Below the pieces are notes generated by a model that worked only from the letters and a program-made list of their open reading frames with translations, was not told the DNA's origin and searched no databases. From NCBI RefSeq assembly GCF_014705605.1, contig NZ_JACXIZ010000017.1, positions 1-64,000 of the forward strand: DNA of 64,000 nucleotides, read 5' to 3'. Every line of letters starts with the position of its first letter. Position 1 is the first letter of the stretch. Position numbers and translations under genes: made by a program. Source of the stretch: Paenibacillus sabuli (lineage in GTDB: Bacteria; Bacillota; Bacilli; Paenibacillales; Paenibacillaceae). This document shows, piece after piece, positions 1 through 9,655 of the stretch.

Positions 1-167
1 ATGGCTTCCTGGCGAAGATTGACTGGTACATCGGCAAACGGCTGATGATCTTCTGCAGGAAGAAATACAAGCGATGGAGATTGAGGCAATCCAACTTCTT
101 CGAGGTTCTCAAGACAGAAATGCTGAAATCCGCTACCACATGGCGAAGTACGTACTGCGCAAGGTGA
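1..167 (+). CDS. ltrA: group II intron maturase/reverse transcriptase, C-terminal end (partial)
   Basis: Frame 3 is open from the window edge to a TGA at 165-167 and encodes about 54 residues. They are rich in basic and aromatic residues (DWYIGKRLMIFCRKKYKRW), as in the C-terminal end of group II intron reverse transcriptases. The identification rests mainly on what follows: a catalytic domain V/VI RNA begins 11 bases after the stop, the usual order in bacterial group II introns. The protein would splice the intron and copy it into new sites. The 5' part of the gene and intron lies outside the window, so whether the element is intact cannot be judged. Confidence 0.75.
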   Translation, partial: GFLAKIDWYIGKRLMIFCRKKYKRWRLRQSNFFEVLKTEMLKSATTWRSTYCAR

Positions 168-178
168 AGAACGTCGGA

Positions 179-249
179 AAGCCGTATGCGGGAAAACCGC
201 ACGTACGGTTTGATGAGGAGGGGCTGGTGCTACCAGTCCTTTACTCTAC
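179..249 (+). ncRNA. group II intron domains V and VI
   Basis: Domain V is a hairpin with a lower stem AAGCCGT (179-185) paired to ACGGTTT (205-211), which includes the catalytic AGC triad, and an upper stem GCGG/CCGC closed by a short GAAAA-type loop. After a linker, domain VI forms GGGCTGGT/ACCAGTCC and ends TTTACTCTAC, where an unpaired A on the 3' side would be the lariat branch point. The arrangement and spacing match known bacterial group II intron 3' ends. Confidence 0.82.
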
Positions 250-271
250 AGAGCTGTTCGCCAGTGCGCTC

Positions 272-286
272 GCCCCATTCCGGGGC
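272..286. other. short hairpin between intron end and collagen-like gene
   Basis: GCCCC-ATTCC-GGGGC is a 5-bp inverted repeat 23 bases past the predicted intron end. On the + strand it is followed by a pyrimidine-rich run (TGTCTTCTTC); on the - strand no T-run follows. It may be a weak terminator, but the evidence is only the small hairpin. Confidence 0.3.
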
Positions 287-314
287 TGTCTTCTTCGGGT
301 AAAAAGAGGTTGCC

Positions 315-1805
<1,491 letters not shown>

Positions 1806-1873
1806 TCATCTTATTCCTGCTTTCTACGATTGGTGTCTTCGCCTCATCTGAATGAAGGGGAAGCGAAGAATGC

Positions 1874-2716
1874 TTAGCCGCCGAAACGCGCAGGGGCGGC
1901 TGCGGGCTCGCTGTCGCGATATTGACTCGGCGCCAGCCCGAACCGGCGTCGAAAAGCGCGGCTGAAGTAGGGGTAGCTGCGGAAGCCCGCCGCCCGTGCG
2001 ACCTCCTCCAGCGAGGCGCCGCTGGAGGCGATGCGCTCGGCCGCGATGGCGAGACGCACCTCCACCACATAATGCATGATGGATTGGCCGAAGGCCAGCT
2101 TGAAATGATGGCAGGCGCCGGAGATGCTGACGCCGAGGGCGCGTGCGATGCGCTCCAGGGTCAGCGCATCCGTGGCATGCTGCTCCACATATCGTTTGAT
2201 CGCATACGCGACATGCGATCCGCCGCGTGCGAGCTGCCGCTGCTCGACTTGAATCAACCGATCGAGCGACAGGCAGAGTACCCGCACCAGATAGTCCTGC
2301 AACTCTTCGTTGCCATCGCTCAGGTTGCGCTTCTCCAGGATCAGCTTGCGCCACGTAGAAAGCAGACCTTCGTCAAGCGGAACGCGTACGATGGTCGAGC
2401 GGGACGAGCGGCTCCACCATTGGCGCATCCATTCCCCCCTGCAATTCAAATGATAATCGCCGCTATCGATGCAGCCGCTCACCGGGTCCGCGCTGCAGGC
2501 TTCCTCGACGTGAAGGACGTATCCTCCTCCGGGAGGCGAGAGGATCAGATCGCCCGGTCTGATCAAGTGATCCTCGCCGTCCAAGATCGCCCGGCATACG
2601 CCCTGAACTTGCAGACGAAGAAGATAACGATCGAGATGATTGCGCACACTTGATGCATATGGCTTGGTGTGGTGGGAATAACCGACGCCTTGCACGATAA
2701 TTTCCGGAATCTTCAT
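1874..2716 (-). CDS. AraC-family transcriptional regulator
   Basis: 280 residues. The N-terminal half is a cupin-like effector domain (RAILDGEDHLIRPGDLILSPPGG at about 43-65, typical of sugar-sensing AraC proteins). The C-terminal 100 residues carry the two helix-turn-helix motifs (TLERIARALGVSISGACHHFK and SLEEVARAAGFRSYPYFSRAF-type). The start ATG at 2716 is preceded by AGGAGGAG. It is divergent from the Gfo/Idh gene across 173 bp and is the likely regulator of that gene, responding to a sugar or polyol. The inducer cannot be read from the sequence. Confidence 0.9.
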   Translation of the reverse strand: MKIPEIIVQGVGYSHHTKPYASSVRNHLDRYLLRLQVQGVCRAILDGEDHLIRPGDLILSPPGGGYVLHVEEACSADPVSGCIDSGDYHLNCRGEWMRQWWSRSSRSTIVRVPLDEGLLSTWRKLILEKRNLSDGNEELQDYLVRVLCLSLDRLIQVEQRQLARGGSHVAYAIKRYVEQHATDALTLERIARALGVSISGACHHFKLAFGQSIMHYVVEVRLAIAAERIASSGASLEEVARAAGFRSYPYFSRAFRRRFGLAPSQYRDSEPAAAPARFGG

Positions 2717-2846
2717 GCTCTCCTCCTGTATCTTCTTTTAGAAGCGGATAAGGTCACCCTACAAAAATTTGCAAGATAAGTCAAATGAATAGTCGATCGG
2801 GTATTCCAATTTTTTGTCGCCACGGTATACTAGGAGCAGAATAAAT

Positions 2847-2858
2847 GCAAGCGCTTGC
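2847..2858. promoter_or_regulatory. perfect palindrome upstream of the Gfo/Idh gene (possible LacI/CcpA-type operator)
   Basis: GCAAGCGCTTGC is a perfect 12-bp palindrome, 32 bp before the start codon and 15 bp after a TATACT element (2826-2831) that could be a -10 box. The CG-centred form resembles operators of the LacI/GalR family, including catabolite-response elements. At this position a repressor would block elongation or initiation. The assignment to CcpA is an inference. Confidence 0.5.
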
Positions 2859-2889
2859 CTGATAAGCGCTGAAACAGGAGGATCATTAG

Positions 2890-3957
2890 ATGAACAAGAC
2901 GTACAAAGTGGGGATCGTCGGAACAGGCAACATTTTTAAAAGTGCGCATTTGAAGCCGTGGCTGGAGCACGACGAGGCGGAACTGGCGGCACTCTGCGAT
3001 ACAAATGGCGCGCGGGCGCAAGCCATTGCCGATGCCCATGGCATTTCGGATGTATACACCGATTATCGCGAGCTGCTGGCGGATCCGAGCATTGAGGTGG
3101 TGGACATTTGCACGCCTAATCTGTACCACTCCGAAATCGCGGTTGCCGCGCTCAAGGCTGGCAAGCACGTCTTCTGCGAAAAACCGGATGCGGTAAGTCC
3201 GGAGGAAGCGCAGCGCATGGCGGATGCGGCGGCGGAAAGCGGCAAGCTGCTGATGGTGATGCGCAACAACCGATTTACGCCGGCTTCGCGATTTCTCAAG
3301 CGCTACATTGAAGAAGGACGAATGGGAGACATTTATACCGGACGCTGCGGCTGGTTGCGCCGTCGCGGCATTCCGGGCAAGGGCGGCTGGTTCACGACCA
3401 AGGAGTTGTCTGGTGGCGGGCCGCTGATCGATCTGGGCGTGCATTTTATCGATCTGGCGATCTGGCTGATGGGCAATCCCAAGCCCGTCGCGGTCAGCGG
3501 CGCGACCTACACCAAGTTTGCGAACAACGAGCTTTCGGACTCGATACATTCCAATTTTGGCGAGAAGCAAGACAACGGCACCTTCGATGTCGAGGATTTG
3601 GCGACCGGCTTTATTCGCTTCGACAACGGCGCCACGCTGCAGCTGGAATTCAGTTGGGCCTCCAATGTCGGAGAGGAGATGAATTTCGTCGAGTTGCGCG
3701 GCACCGAGTCCGGCGCCAGCATCAAGCGCGGTGAATTGCAGATCTTCTCGGAGGCAGCCGGCGGTCTGGTCGACGTTCAGCCGCTGTTGCACAAGCAGAA
3801 AGCCGCGCCGGCGCACGGCGAGAATATTCGTCATTTTGTCGATTGTCTGCAGGGCCGCTCCGAACCGACGATCCGGCCGGAGCACGGCGTCGATATGATC
3901 AAAATTTTATCGGCAATTTATGAATCTGCAGCGAGCGGCCGGGAGGTCCGGCTGTAG
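2890..3957 (+). CDS. Gfo/Idh/MocA-family NAD(P)-dependent oxidoreductase
   Basis: 355 residues. The N-terminal Rossmann fold has GIVGTGNIFKSAHLKPW at about 8-24. It is followed by the family signature HVFCEKPDAVSPEEAQRM (about 95-112), whose EKP lysine is the usual catalytic residue, and a C-terminal alpha/beta substrate domain with LSGGGPLIDLGVHFIDLA, where the GxHxxD motif supplies the catalytic histidine. Members oxidise or epimerise inositols, sugar acids and other polyols; the specific substrate is unknown. A strong AGGAGG lies 8 bases before the ATG. It stands alone as a one-gene unit ending at a strong hairpin and is probably controlled by the divergent AraC gene. Confidence 0.9.
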   Translation: MNKTYKVGIVGTGNIFKSAHLKPWLEHDEAELAALCDTNGARAQAIADAHGISDVYTDYRELLADPSIEVVDICTPNLYHSEIAVAALKAGKHVFCEKPDAVSPEEAQRMADAAAESGKLLMVMRNNRFTPASRFLKRYIEEGRMGDIYTGRCGWLRRRGIPGKGGWFTTKELSGGGPLIDLGVHFIDLAIWLMGNPKPVAVSGATYTKFANNELSDSIHSNFGEKQDNGTFDVEDLATGFIRFDNGATLQLEFSWASNVGEEMNFVELRGTESGASIKRGELQIFSEAAGGLVDVQPLLHKQKAAPAHGENIRHFVDCLQGRSEPTIRPEHGVDMIKILSAIYESAASGREVRL

Positions 3958-4030
3958 CAGCGCTTGATCAACTGTTTTCGAGCATTACAAAATAAGCAAA
4001 GTTGAAATTTTCGCTTTTTCTACGTTCACA

Positions 4031-4076
4031 AAAACGCCTTGGCCTTGCGGCATTGCCGCAAGGCCAAGGCGTTTTA
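4031..4076. terminator. bidirectional terminator between the oxidoreductase and MarR genes
   Basis: A perfect 21-bp inverted repeat (4031-4051 and 4055-4075; AAAACGCCTTGGCCTTGCGG arm) with a 3-base loop. It has an A-run on one side and a T-run on the other, so it can terminate both convergent transcripts. Confidence 0.92.
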
Positions 4077-4120
4077 AATGCCGTTATCGTTGTGAGCCAA
4101 CCGCGGACCGGGCGATATCA

Positions 4121-4573
4121 TTAGCTGTGATCCTTCATCAGAATCGTACGCACTTTGTTCATGTGCTCGATCATTTCCGTCAAGTCGTTGTTGTCGAATT
4201 CACTGAGCATATGCTTGAATTTATTGCTAACGACACGCTGCATCTGCTCGCATACCTCGTCGCCATAGCCGGTAATGCTGACATCTACGGCCCGGCGGTC
4301 GTGCTCGCACACCCGGCGCTCGGCGAGCCCGAGACGGACGAGCCGATCGACGAGCGGCGTCATGTTCGGACGCGATATATTGAGCTGCTCGGAGAGCACG
4401 GATACCGTCGCGCTGCGATGCTCCTGCAGCAGCACGAGCACGCGGCAGGCGGCAGGGGTGAGCTTGATTCGCGGCACCTCCTCGGCCCCGATGGTATCGA
4501 ATACTTTCTTTTGCAGCAAGGGCAGCATAATCATGAATTGCTCCGCCAGGGTGTCGATCAATTCAGCCCGCAA
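4121..4573 (-). CDS. MarR-family transcriptional regulator
   Basis: The winged-helix core reads LTPAACRVLVLLQEHRSATVSVLSEQL, then NISRPNMTPLVDRLVRLGLAERR (recognition helix and wing with CEHDRRAVDVSITGYG), ending in a dimerisation helix. I place the start at TTG 4573, because GGGGAAGG lies 7 bases upstream and the product is then 150 residues, the usual family length. An ATG at 4645 would add 24 residues but has no ribosome site and overlaps the predicted operator. It is divergent from a DHA2 exporter and presumably represses both genes until a toxic ligand binds. Confidence 0.88.
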   Translation of the reverse strand: MRAELIDTLAEQFMIMLPLLQKKVFDTIGAEEVPRIKLTPAACRVLVLLQEHRSATVSVLSEQLNISRPNMTPLVDRLVRLGLAERRVCEHDRRAVDVSITGYGDEVCEQMQRVVSNKFKHMLSEFDNNDLTEMIEHMNKVRTILMKDHS

Positions 4574-4636
4574 ATGCACACCTTCCCCGTTCAAAATGGT
4601 TGCTTTTAGTTTAGCATAAGCTTTGTAAAAAAGATA

Positions 4637-4670
4637 TTGCTTCATAATAGTTATTAAACTATAATTAGTT
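4637..4670 (+). promoter_or_regulatory. promoter of the DHA2 exporter with two overlapping MarR-type palindromes
   Basis: TTGCTT (4637-4642), 17 bp, TATAAT (4660-4665) forms a good vegetative promoter toward the exporter. Two inverted repeats overlap its -10 box: TAGTT-ATTA-AACTA (4648-4661) and AACTA-TAAT-TAGTT (4657-4670), which share the central AACTA. This is the layout expected for dimers of the adjacent MarR protein occluding RNA polymerase. Confidence 0.72.
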
Positions 4671-4755
4671 TCGGATTGGAGGTTGGTTCAAAAAATCAGA
4701 GCAACTTGCTGTCACAAAAAAGAGAAGAATGAAATGCAAGAAGGAGGAAACCAAC

Positions 4756-6264
4756 TTGAATAGCGCAACTGCCGCCGGTGCCCCGCATCGGGATCTCGGC
4801 GAGGTCAAGCGGCTGCCGATTTTGATTTCGCTGATCATCGGCGCCTTTTTTTCGATTCTGAACGAAACGTTGCTTAATATTGCGTTTTACGATCTGACGA
4901 TCGACTTGGAAGTTCCGTACTCGACGATTCAATGGCTGTCCACCTCATACATGCTCACCGTTGGCATTTTGATTCCAGTGTCTGCCTTGCTCGTGCAGTG
5001 GTTCACTACCCGCCAGATGTTCCTGGGCGCGATGATTCTATTCTCGCTGGGCACGCTGATCTGCGGCCTCGCGCCGGAGTTCCCGGTGCTGCTCGTCGGA
5101 CGGATCGTACAGGCGCTCGGCACAGGGCTGATGCTGCCGGTCATGATGAATACGATTCTGATCCTGTACCCGCCGGAGAAGCGCGGCGCGGCAATGGGCA
5201 GCATGGGGCTGGTCATTATGTTCGCACCTGCAATCGGCCCGACGCTCTCCGGCCTCATTCTGGAGTCGCTGCATTGGCGCTGGCTGTTTTTCCTGGTGCT
5301 GCCGTTTGCGATTTTTGCGGTCATTTTTGCGGCCGCCTTTCTGAAAAATGTATCCGACGTGACGAAGCCGCGGGTCGACATTTTGTCCATTCTGTTGTCG
5401 ACGATCGGCTTTGGCGGCATCGTATTCGGCTTCAGCAGCGCCGGCGAGGGAGGCGCCGGCGGCGAGGGCCACGCGGGCTGGTCGAGTCCGCAGGTATACT
5501 GGTCGATCATTGTCGGCGGAGTCGCGCTGCTGCTGTTCATCTGGCGTCAGCTCAAGTCCAGGGAGCCGATGCTCGACCTGAGAGCCTTCAAGTTCCCGAT
5601 GTTCGGCCTGACGGCGGTGCTGCTTATCATCGTCATGATGTCGCTGTTCTCGACGATGCTGCTGCTGCCGATCTTCTTGCAGCAGGGGCTGCTGATGACG
5701 GCATTTGCGGCAGGACTGGTGATGCTGCCGGGCGGCGCGCTCAACGGGGTGCTGTCACCGTTCATGGGCAGGCTGTTCGACAAATTCGGACCGCGTGTGC
5801 TGGTCATCCCCGGGACAATCCTGCTGATTGCCGTCATGTACATGTTCACCCGCATCAACCTCGAGACCACGAGCGGGTACCTGATTCTGCTCCACTGTCT
5901 GATGATGGTGGCGCTGGCGATGATCATGATGCCGGCCCAGACCAACGGACTCAACCAACTGCCGCGGCGCTATTACCCGCATGGCACGGCGATCCTCAAT
6001 ACGCTGCAGCAGGTTGCCGGAGCGATCGGCGTCGCGTTTTTTATCAGCATCATGACGCGCGGTTCGAATCGCTATCTGGCGGGCTCGAGCGATCCGACCT
6101 CTCCTCAGGAGCTGCTCGTGGCGCTCAAGGAAGGGGTGCAGGGCTCGTTCCATATCGGGATGTACCTGGCCATCGGCGCACTCGTGCTCGCACTGTTCAT
6201 TCGCCGGACGAAGGCGCCGGAGGAGCAGGCAGCGCAAGCGACTCAATCGCAAGCGCCGCATTAA
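4756..6264 (+). CDS. MFS multidrug exporter, DHA2 (EmrB/QacA-like) family
   Basis: About 502 residues from TTG 4756, chosen because AAGGAGG lies 8 bases upstream; ATG 4729 would add nine residues and has no ribosome site. About 14 hydrophobic segments are visible, as in the 14-TM DHA2 drug:H+ antiporters. Family motifs include LVGRIVQALGTGLMLPVM (motif B region) and MFAPAIGPTLSGLILESLHWRW (motif C, GPTLSG). It is close in style to Bacillus LmrB/MdrP-like exporters. The divergent MarR gene and the operator in its promoter indicate induction by a drug or toxic metabolite. The substrate cannot be read from the sequence. Confidence 0.88.
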   Translation: MNSATAAGAPHRDLGEVKRLPILISLIIGAFFSILNETLLNIAFYDLTIDLEVPYSTIQWLSTSYMLTVGILIPVSALLVQWFTTRQMFLGAMILFSLGTLICGLAPEFPVLLVGRIVQALGTGLMLPVMMNTILILYPPEKRGAAMGSMGLVIMFAPAIGPTLSGLILESLHWRWLFFLVLPFAIFAVIFAAAFLKNVSDVTKPRVDILSILLSTIGFGGIVFGFSSAGEGGAGGEGHAGWSSPQVYWSIIVGGVALLLFIWRQLKSREPMLDLRAFKFPMFGLTAVLLIIVMMSLFSTMLLLPIFLQQGLLMTAFAAGLVMLPGGALNGVLSPFMGRLFDKFGPRVLVIPGTILLIAVMYMFTRINLETTSGYLILLHCLMMVALAMIMMPAQTNGLNQLPRRYYPHGTAILNTLQQVAGAIGVAFFISIMTRGSNRYLAGSSDPTSPQELLVALKEGVQGSFHIGMYLAIGALVLALFIRRTKAPEEQAAQATQSQAPH

Positions 6265-6286
6265 TCTAACATTTGGTACTGTCAGG

Positions 6287-6329
6287 GGGCGTCCTTCAGT
6301 CATTTTTAATGACTGAAGGACGCCCTTTC
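6287..6329 (+). terminator. terminator after the DHA2 exporter
   Basis: A perfect 18-bp inverted repeat (6287-6304 and 6308-6325, arm GGGCGTCCTTCAGTCATT) with a 3-base loop, followed by TTTCTT. It lies 22 bp after the exporter stop codon. Confidence 0.9.
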
Positions 6330-6362
6330 TTCGATTTGTTGCACAGCGCATTTTCTGTCATC

Positions 6363-6495
6363 TGTAACGGACGGAAATGACCGTTACAACGCTGAAGCCG
6401 TCGCATTCGAATTGTAACGGACACATTTGTCCGTAAGCGGGATCTGGTGCCTGCGTTCCTGCCAAGATCTATGTCTAACGGACAAAAGTGTCCGT
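6363..6495. repeat. three small palindromic TAACGGACA-type repeats
   Basis: Three short inverted repeats follow each other in the spacer before the second MFS gene: TGTAACGG/CCGTTACA (6363-6388), ACGGACA-CATT-TGTCCGT (6417-6434) and ACGGACA-AAAG-TGTCCGT (6478-6495). The last two have the same arms with different loops. No T-runs follow, so they are not ordinary terminators. Related TAACGG-containing sequence occurs near 35.02-35.14 kb. The rest of the 6265-6622 spacer holds only the terminator and no convincing gene. Confidence 0.7.
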
Positions 6496-6622
6496 AAGGT
6501 GAAGGGGTCTCAGTTTCTCCGTCCACATGTGATCGTTTGATTTTTTGGCTATTCAAGCGGCCGGGATTCGGTGTATGATTAGACAGGCTCTCACGAATTC
6601 ATCCGGGAAGAGGAATATGCAA

Positions 6623-7885
6623 ATGATGCTTAAGACGAATCGGCGGAAGCGGCAAGACGCGACTGTCGAATCGCAAGACGGAGCTGCCGTATCGCAAGAC
6701 GGAGCTGCTGTCGGGCCGCAGGACGCGACTGGCGCGCGCAGGGCTCCGCAGCTCAAGCTGCTGCGCGGGCTGACGGCTTCTTATCTGGCGACCAATGCGA
6801 TTATCGTGCCGTTTTTGCCGATTTACTTCGGCAATCAAGGGTACTCGCCCTCGCAGATTGGCCTGCTGATGATGCTCGGCCCATTTTTGTCGATTTTTGC
6901 CCAGCCGTTTTGGGGCTTTGTCAGTGACCGGTACAATACGCTTAAGCGAATTATCGCGCTCTTGTGGATTATGACGGTCGTGGCGAGCGTCGGGGTTTTC
7001 AACTCGAGCTCGTACGCGGTGACGCTTATTTTTATGCTGGCCCTGTTCTTTTTCGTCTACCCGTCGACCGCGCTGCTCGACAGTCTGTCCGTGCGGACGG
7101 CGGCCGAGGCGGGCCGCAGCTACGGCTCGATTCGCCTTTGGGGCTCGGTCGGCTTTGCAGCGGTGGCGCTCAGCTCGGGTGCGATCCTGCCGCTGATCGG
7201 CGGCGTCGAGCACGTGGCGTACTTGTATTGGGGCGTGTGGGCGGCGGCGCTGCTGCTGTTGTTCTTTTTGAAGGACGAGCCGGGCACGGGGGCGCGGCTG
7301 TCGGTGCGTCAGCTGGGCGCGCTGCTCGGCCACAAGCCCTTTTTGCTGCTGCTCGCGGTCTCCTTTCTCATTATGGTACCGCACCGCATGAATGACGTGC
7401 TGTTCACGCTTCATTTGCAGGAATTGGGCGGTACGGATGCGATGGCCGGCCTGGGCTGGGCGCTGGCGACGCTCGCCGAGATCCCCACCTTCGCGCTGCT
7501 GGGCCGCTTCTTGCATCGCTATCAAGAGCTGGCGCTGCTCGGCATCGCGGCGTCGCTCTATGTGGTGCGCTGGCTCGCCTATGCCTGGATCGACGATCCC
7601 GTTTTGCTGATTGCGTTGCAGGCGAGCCATATGGTCACCTTCGCGGTATTCTGGATTACCGGGATTCATTACGCCGTCAAGCTGGCGCCCGAGTCGATGC
7701 GCTCGACTGCACTGGCCTTGTTCTCGGCCGTCTTCCTCGGCCTGGCCGGCATCGTCGGCGGGCTGGCCGGCGGCGCCATCATGGATCAGTGGGGCGGATC
7801 GGCCATGTACGTGGCGGGGGCCGGCTTGTCGCTCGTCGCGGCAGTCGGGTTGATGGCGGCGCGCTGGCGGATTCGGGTACGTTAA
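6623..7885 (+). CDS. MFS transporter, 12-TM (LacY/nucleoside-symporter-like, MFS_1_like)
   Basis: About 420 residues from ATG 6623, with GGGAAGAGG 9 bases upstream; upstream in-frame ATGs lack a ribosome site. A short polar N-terminal tail contains an imperfect repeat (SQDGAAVSQDGAAVGPQD). About 12 membrane segments follow, beginning LRGLTASYLATNAIIVPFLPIYFGNQGYSPSQIG, with the MFS loop motif GFVSDRYNTLKR at about 97-108 and RSYGSIRLWGSVGFA in TM5. The last two features are typical of the PPP/LacY-like group. Substrate unknown. It stands alone between terminators. Confidence 0.82.
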   Translation: MMLKTNRRKRQDATVESQDGAAVSQDGAAVGPQDATGARRAPQLKLLRGLTASYLATNAIIVPFLPIYFGNQGYSPSQIGLLMMLGPFLSIFAQPFWGFVSDRYNTLKRIIALLWIMTVVASVGVFNSSSYAVTLIFMLALFFFVYPSTALLDSLSVRTAAEAGRSYGSIRLWGSVGFAAVALSSGAILPLIGGVEHVAYLYWGVWAAALLLLFFLKDEPGTGARLSVRQLGALLGHKPFLLLLAVSFLIMVPHRMNDVLFTLHLQELGGTDAMAGLGWALATLAEIPTFALLGRFLHRYQELALLGIAASLYVVRWLAYAWIDDPVLLIALQASHMVTFAVFWITGIHYAVKLAPESMRSTALALFSAVFLGLAGIVGGLAGGAIMDQWGGSAMYVAGAGLSLVAAVGLMAARWRIRVR

Positions 7886-7903
7886 AGGTGCGAGCAGACT
7901 TGC

Positions 7904-7930
7904 AGCCTCGCGGCATGCCGCGAGGCTCTT
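7904..7930 (+). terminator. hairpin after the second MFS gene
   Basis: AGCCTCGCGGCA/TGCCGCGAGGCT is a perfect 12-bp palindrome (7904-7927) followed by CTTT. The T-run is short, so termination may be partial. Confidence 0.7.
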
Positions 7931-7941
7931 TGGCGTGCTGA

Positions 7942-7972
7942 TGCATCCCGCTACCGAATATTGGTCATACTA
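7942..7972 (+). promoter_or_regulatory. sigma-G-type promoter of the germinant receptor operon
   Basis: TGCATC (7942-7947), 18 bp, CATACTA (7966-7972). The -10 fits the forespore sigma-G consensus CATnnTA exactly and the -35 fits GnATn, with the standard spacer. It lies 68 bp before the first ger start codon. Forespore expression is what is known for GerA-family operons. Confidence 0.7.
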
Positions 7973-8039
7973 CTGGTCAATTGGCAGTCAGCCGCGAGCT
8001 GCGCCGAAATACGCAACTTGAGCAGGCAGGTGATGCCCG

Positions 8040-9638
8040 ATGGGCATGCTAACGAAATTGTTGCGAAGCTGGGTCGCGCGCAGCACGCCCGCCCCTTCCA
8101 AGCCGAGCGAAGACGATCGCGCACGCCCGATATCAGGCAGGCTCGGTCAAGACTTTGCCGTCATCAAGCAGGCTTTTGGCGGCTCGGTCGATGTAGCGGG
8201 CGTCGAGATCAGTCTCGATCCGCAGGGGCGGCAAAAAATCGGGCTGGCGTATATCCAAGGTCTGGTCAACAGCGCAGCCGTTCAGGATTTGACGAAGGAA
8301 TCGTTGATTTTGCGGGCTTCGGACTTTGGCGACGCCCTCATCCAATCAAGCAGTATAGCAGAAAAGGAAGCGCTGCTGCGCAATCTGATTGCGCCAATCG
8401 GCAGCATCGCGAGGGTCGGTACGATCGACGAGGTGCTGGCCGCCATGCTGAGCGGCTTTGCGGTCATATTGGCGGAGGGCTTGCCATGCGGATTCTCCAC
8501 CGACACGCGCAAGGACAGCGACCGCACGGTGGAAGAGCCCGCTACGCAGTCCGTCGTGCGCGGACCGCGCGAAGGCTTCACCGAATCGCTGGAGACGAAC
8601 GTGTCGCTAGTGCGCAAGCGCATTCGCTCGCCGCAGCTGTGGCTGGAGACGTCGCGGATCGGACGCGCGACGCAGACCGAGGTCGGCTTAATGTATCTCA
8701 AGGGAACGGCCGATGAAGCGGTCATCGAGGAGGCTAGAAGACGCCTCGCCCGAATCGACATCGACGGCATTCTGGAGAGCAGCTATATTGAGGAGCTCAT
8801 TCAGGACGAGACCGCCACGCTGTTTCCGACGATGTACAACACCGAGCGACCGGATGTGACGGCAGCAGGCCTGCTGGAGGGGCGCATTGCGATCGTCGTC
8901 GACGGTACGCCGTTCGTATTGCTTGCTCCGGCACTGTTTATCCAGTTCTACCAATCCGCGGAGGATTATTACCAGCGCTTCGAGTTTGCCACGCTGATTC
9001 GGTTGCTGCGGTACGTTTGTTTTTTCATTACGCTGCTCGCGCCGGCGTTATATATCGCCATTACGACCTTTCATCAGGAGCTGCTGCCCAGCCCGCTCTT
9101 GTTTAACCTGGCGGCGCAGCGCGAGGGCATTCCGTTTCCGGCTTTTGTGGAGGCGCTCATCATGGAGGTCACTTTCGAGATCCTGCGCGAGGCCGGCGTC
9201 CGCTTGCCCAAGACGGTCGGGCAAGCAGTGTCGATCGTCGGCGCGCTCGTCATCGGCCAATCGGCGGTAGAAGCGGGGCTGGTCTCCCCGGGCATGGTCA
9301 TTGTCGTCGCGATCACGGCGATTTCCAATTTCGTCATCCCTTCGTTTAATATGGGTATCTCGATTCGGATCTTGCGGTTCGTACTGATGGTCATCGCCGC
9401 GATCTTCGGGTTGTTCGGCGTGACGATGGGGCTCGTTGCGATTGTTCAGCATTTGTGCACCCTGCGCTCGTTCGGCGTACCGTATATGTCGCCGATGGCG
9501 CCGTACAACAATGCCGATCAGAAGGACACCATTTTACGATTGCCGCAATGGGCGATGTTTGCGCGTCCGCGCCATCTCACGCGCAACCGGATTCGCCAGC
9601 GCGATGCCAGGGCGGCCGGTCCCAGGCACAAGGACTGA
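8040..9638 (+). CDS. spore germination protein, GerA family A subunit
   Basis: 532 residues. A large hydrophilic N-terminal region (about 1-310) contains the GerA signature stretch (ETNVSLVRKRIRSPQLW at about 183-199; ALIMEVTFEILREAGVRLPKTVGQ further on). About five membrane segments follow (for example YVCFFITLLAPALYIAITTF, and VLMVIAAIFGLFGVTMGLVAIV near the C-terminus). The A subunit forms the oligomeric ion-conducting ring of the inner spore membrane receptor that responds to nutrients. It is first in an A-C-D-B operon. AGGTG provides a modest ribosome site. The germinant cannot be predicted. Confidence 0.95.
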   Translation: MGMLTKLLRSWVARSTPAPSKPSEDDRARPISGRLGQDFAVIKQAFGGSVDVAGVEISLDPQGRQKIGLAYIQGLVNSAAVQDLTKESLILRASDFGDALIQSSSIAEKEALLRNLIAPIGSIARVGTIDEVLAAMLSGFAVILAEGLPCGFSTDTRKDSDRTVEEPATQSVVRGPREGFTESLETNVSLVRKRIRSPQLWLETSRIGRATQTEVGLMYLKGTADEAVIEEARRRLARIDIDGILESSYIEELIQDETATLFPTMYNTERPDVTAAGLLEGRIAIVVDGTPFVLLAPALFIQFYQSAEDYYQRFEFATLIRLLRYVCFFITLLAPALYIAITTFHQELLPSPLLFNLAAQREGIPFPAFVEALIMEVTFEILREAGVRLPKTVGQAVSIVGALVIGQSAVEAGLVSPGMVIVVAITAISNFVIPSFNMGISIRILRFVLMVIAAIFGLFGVTMGLVAIVQHLCTLRSFGVPYMSPMAPYNNADQKDTILRLPQWAMFARPRHLTRNRIRQRDARAAGPRHKD

Positions 9639-9655
9639 TAGCGGAGGGAACTCGG

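Larger units (their letters stand above)
1..249 (+). mobile_element. group II intron, 3' portion
   Basis: The 3' end of a bacterial group II intron: maturase C-terminus (to 167), domain V (about 179-211), domain VI (about 218-249) and a terminal CTAC, which gives a predicted 3' splice site after base 249. The exon downstream is the short spacer beyond the 3' end of the convergent collagen-like gene, so the intron sits in an intergenic region where it disrupts no visible gene. The class cannot be assigned from the 3' end alone. Confidence 0.8.
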
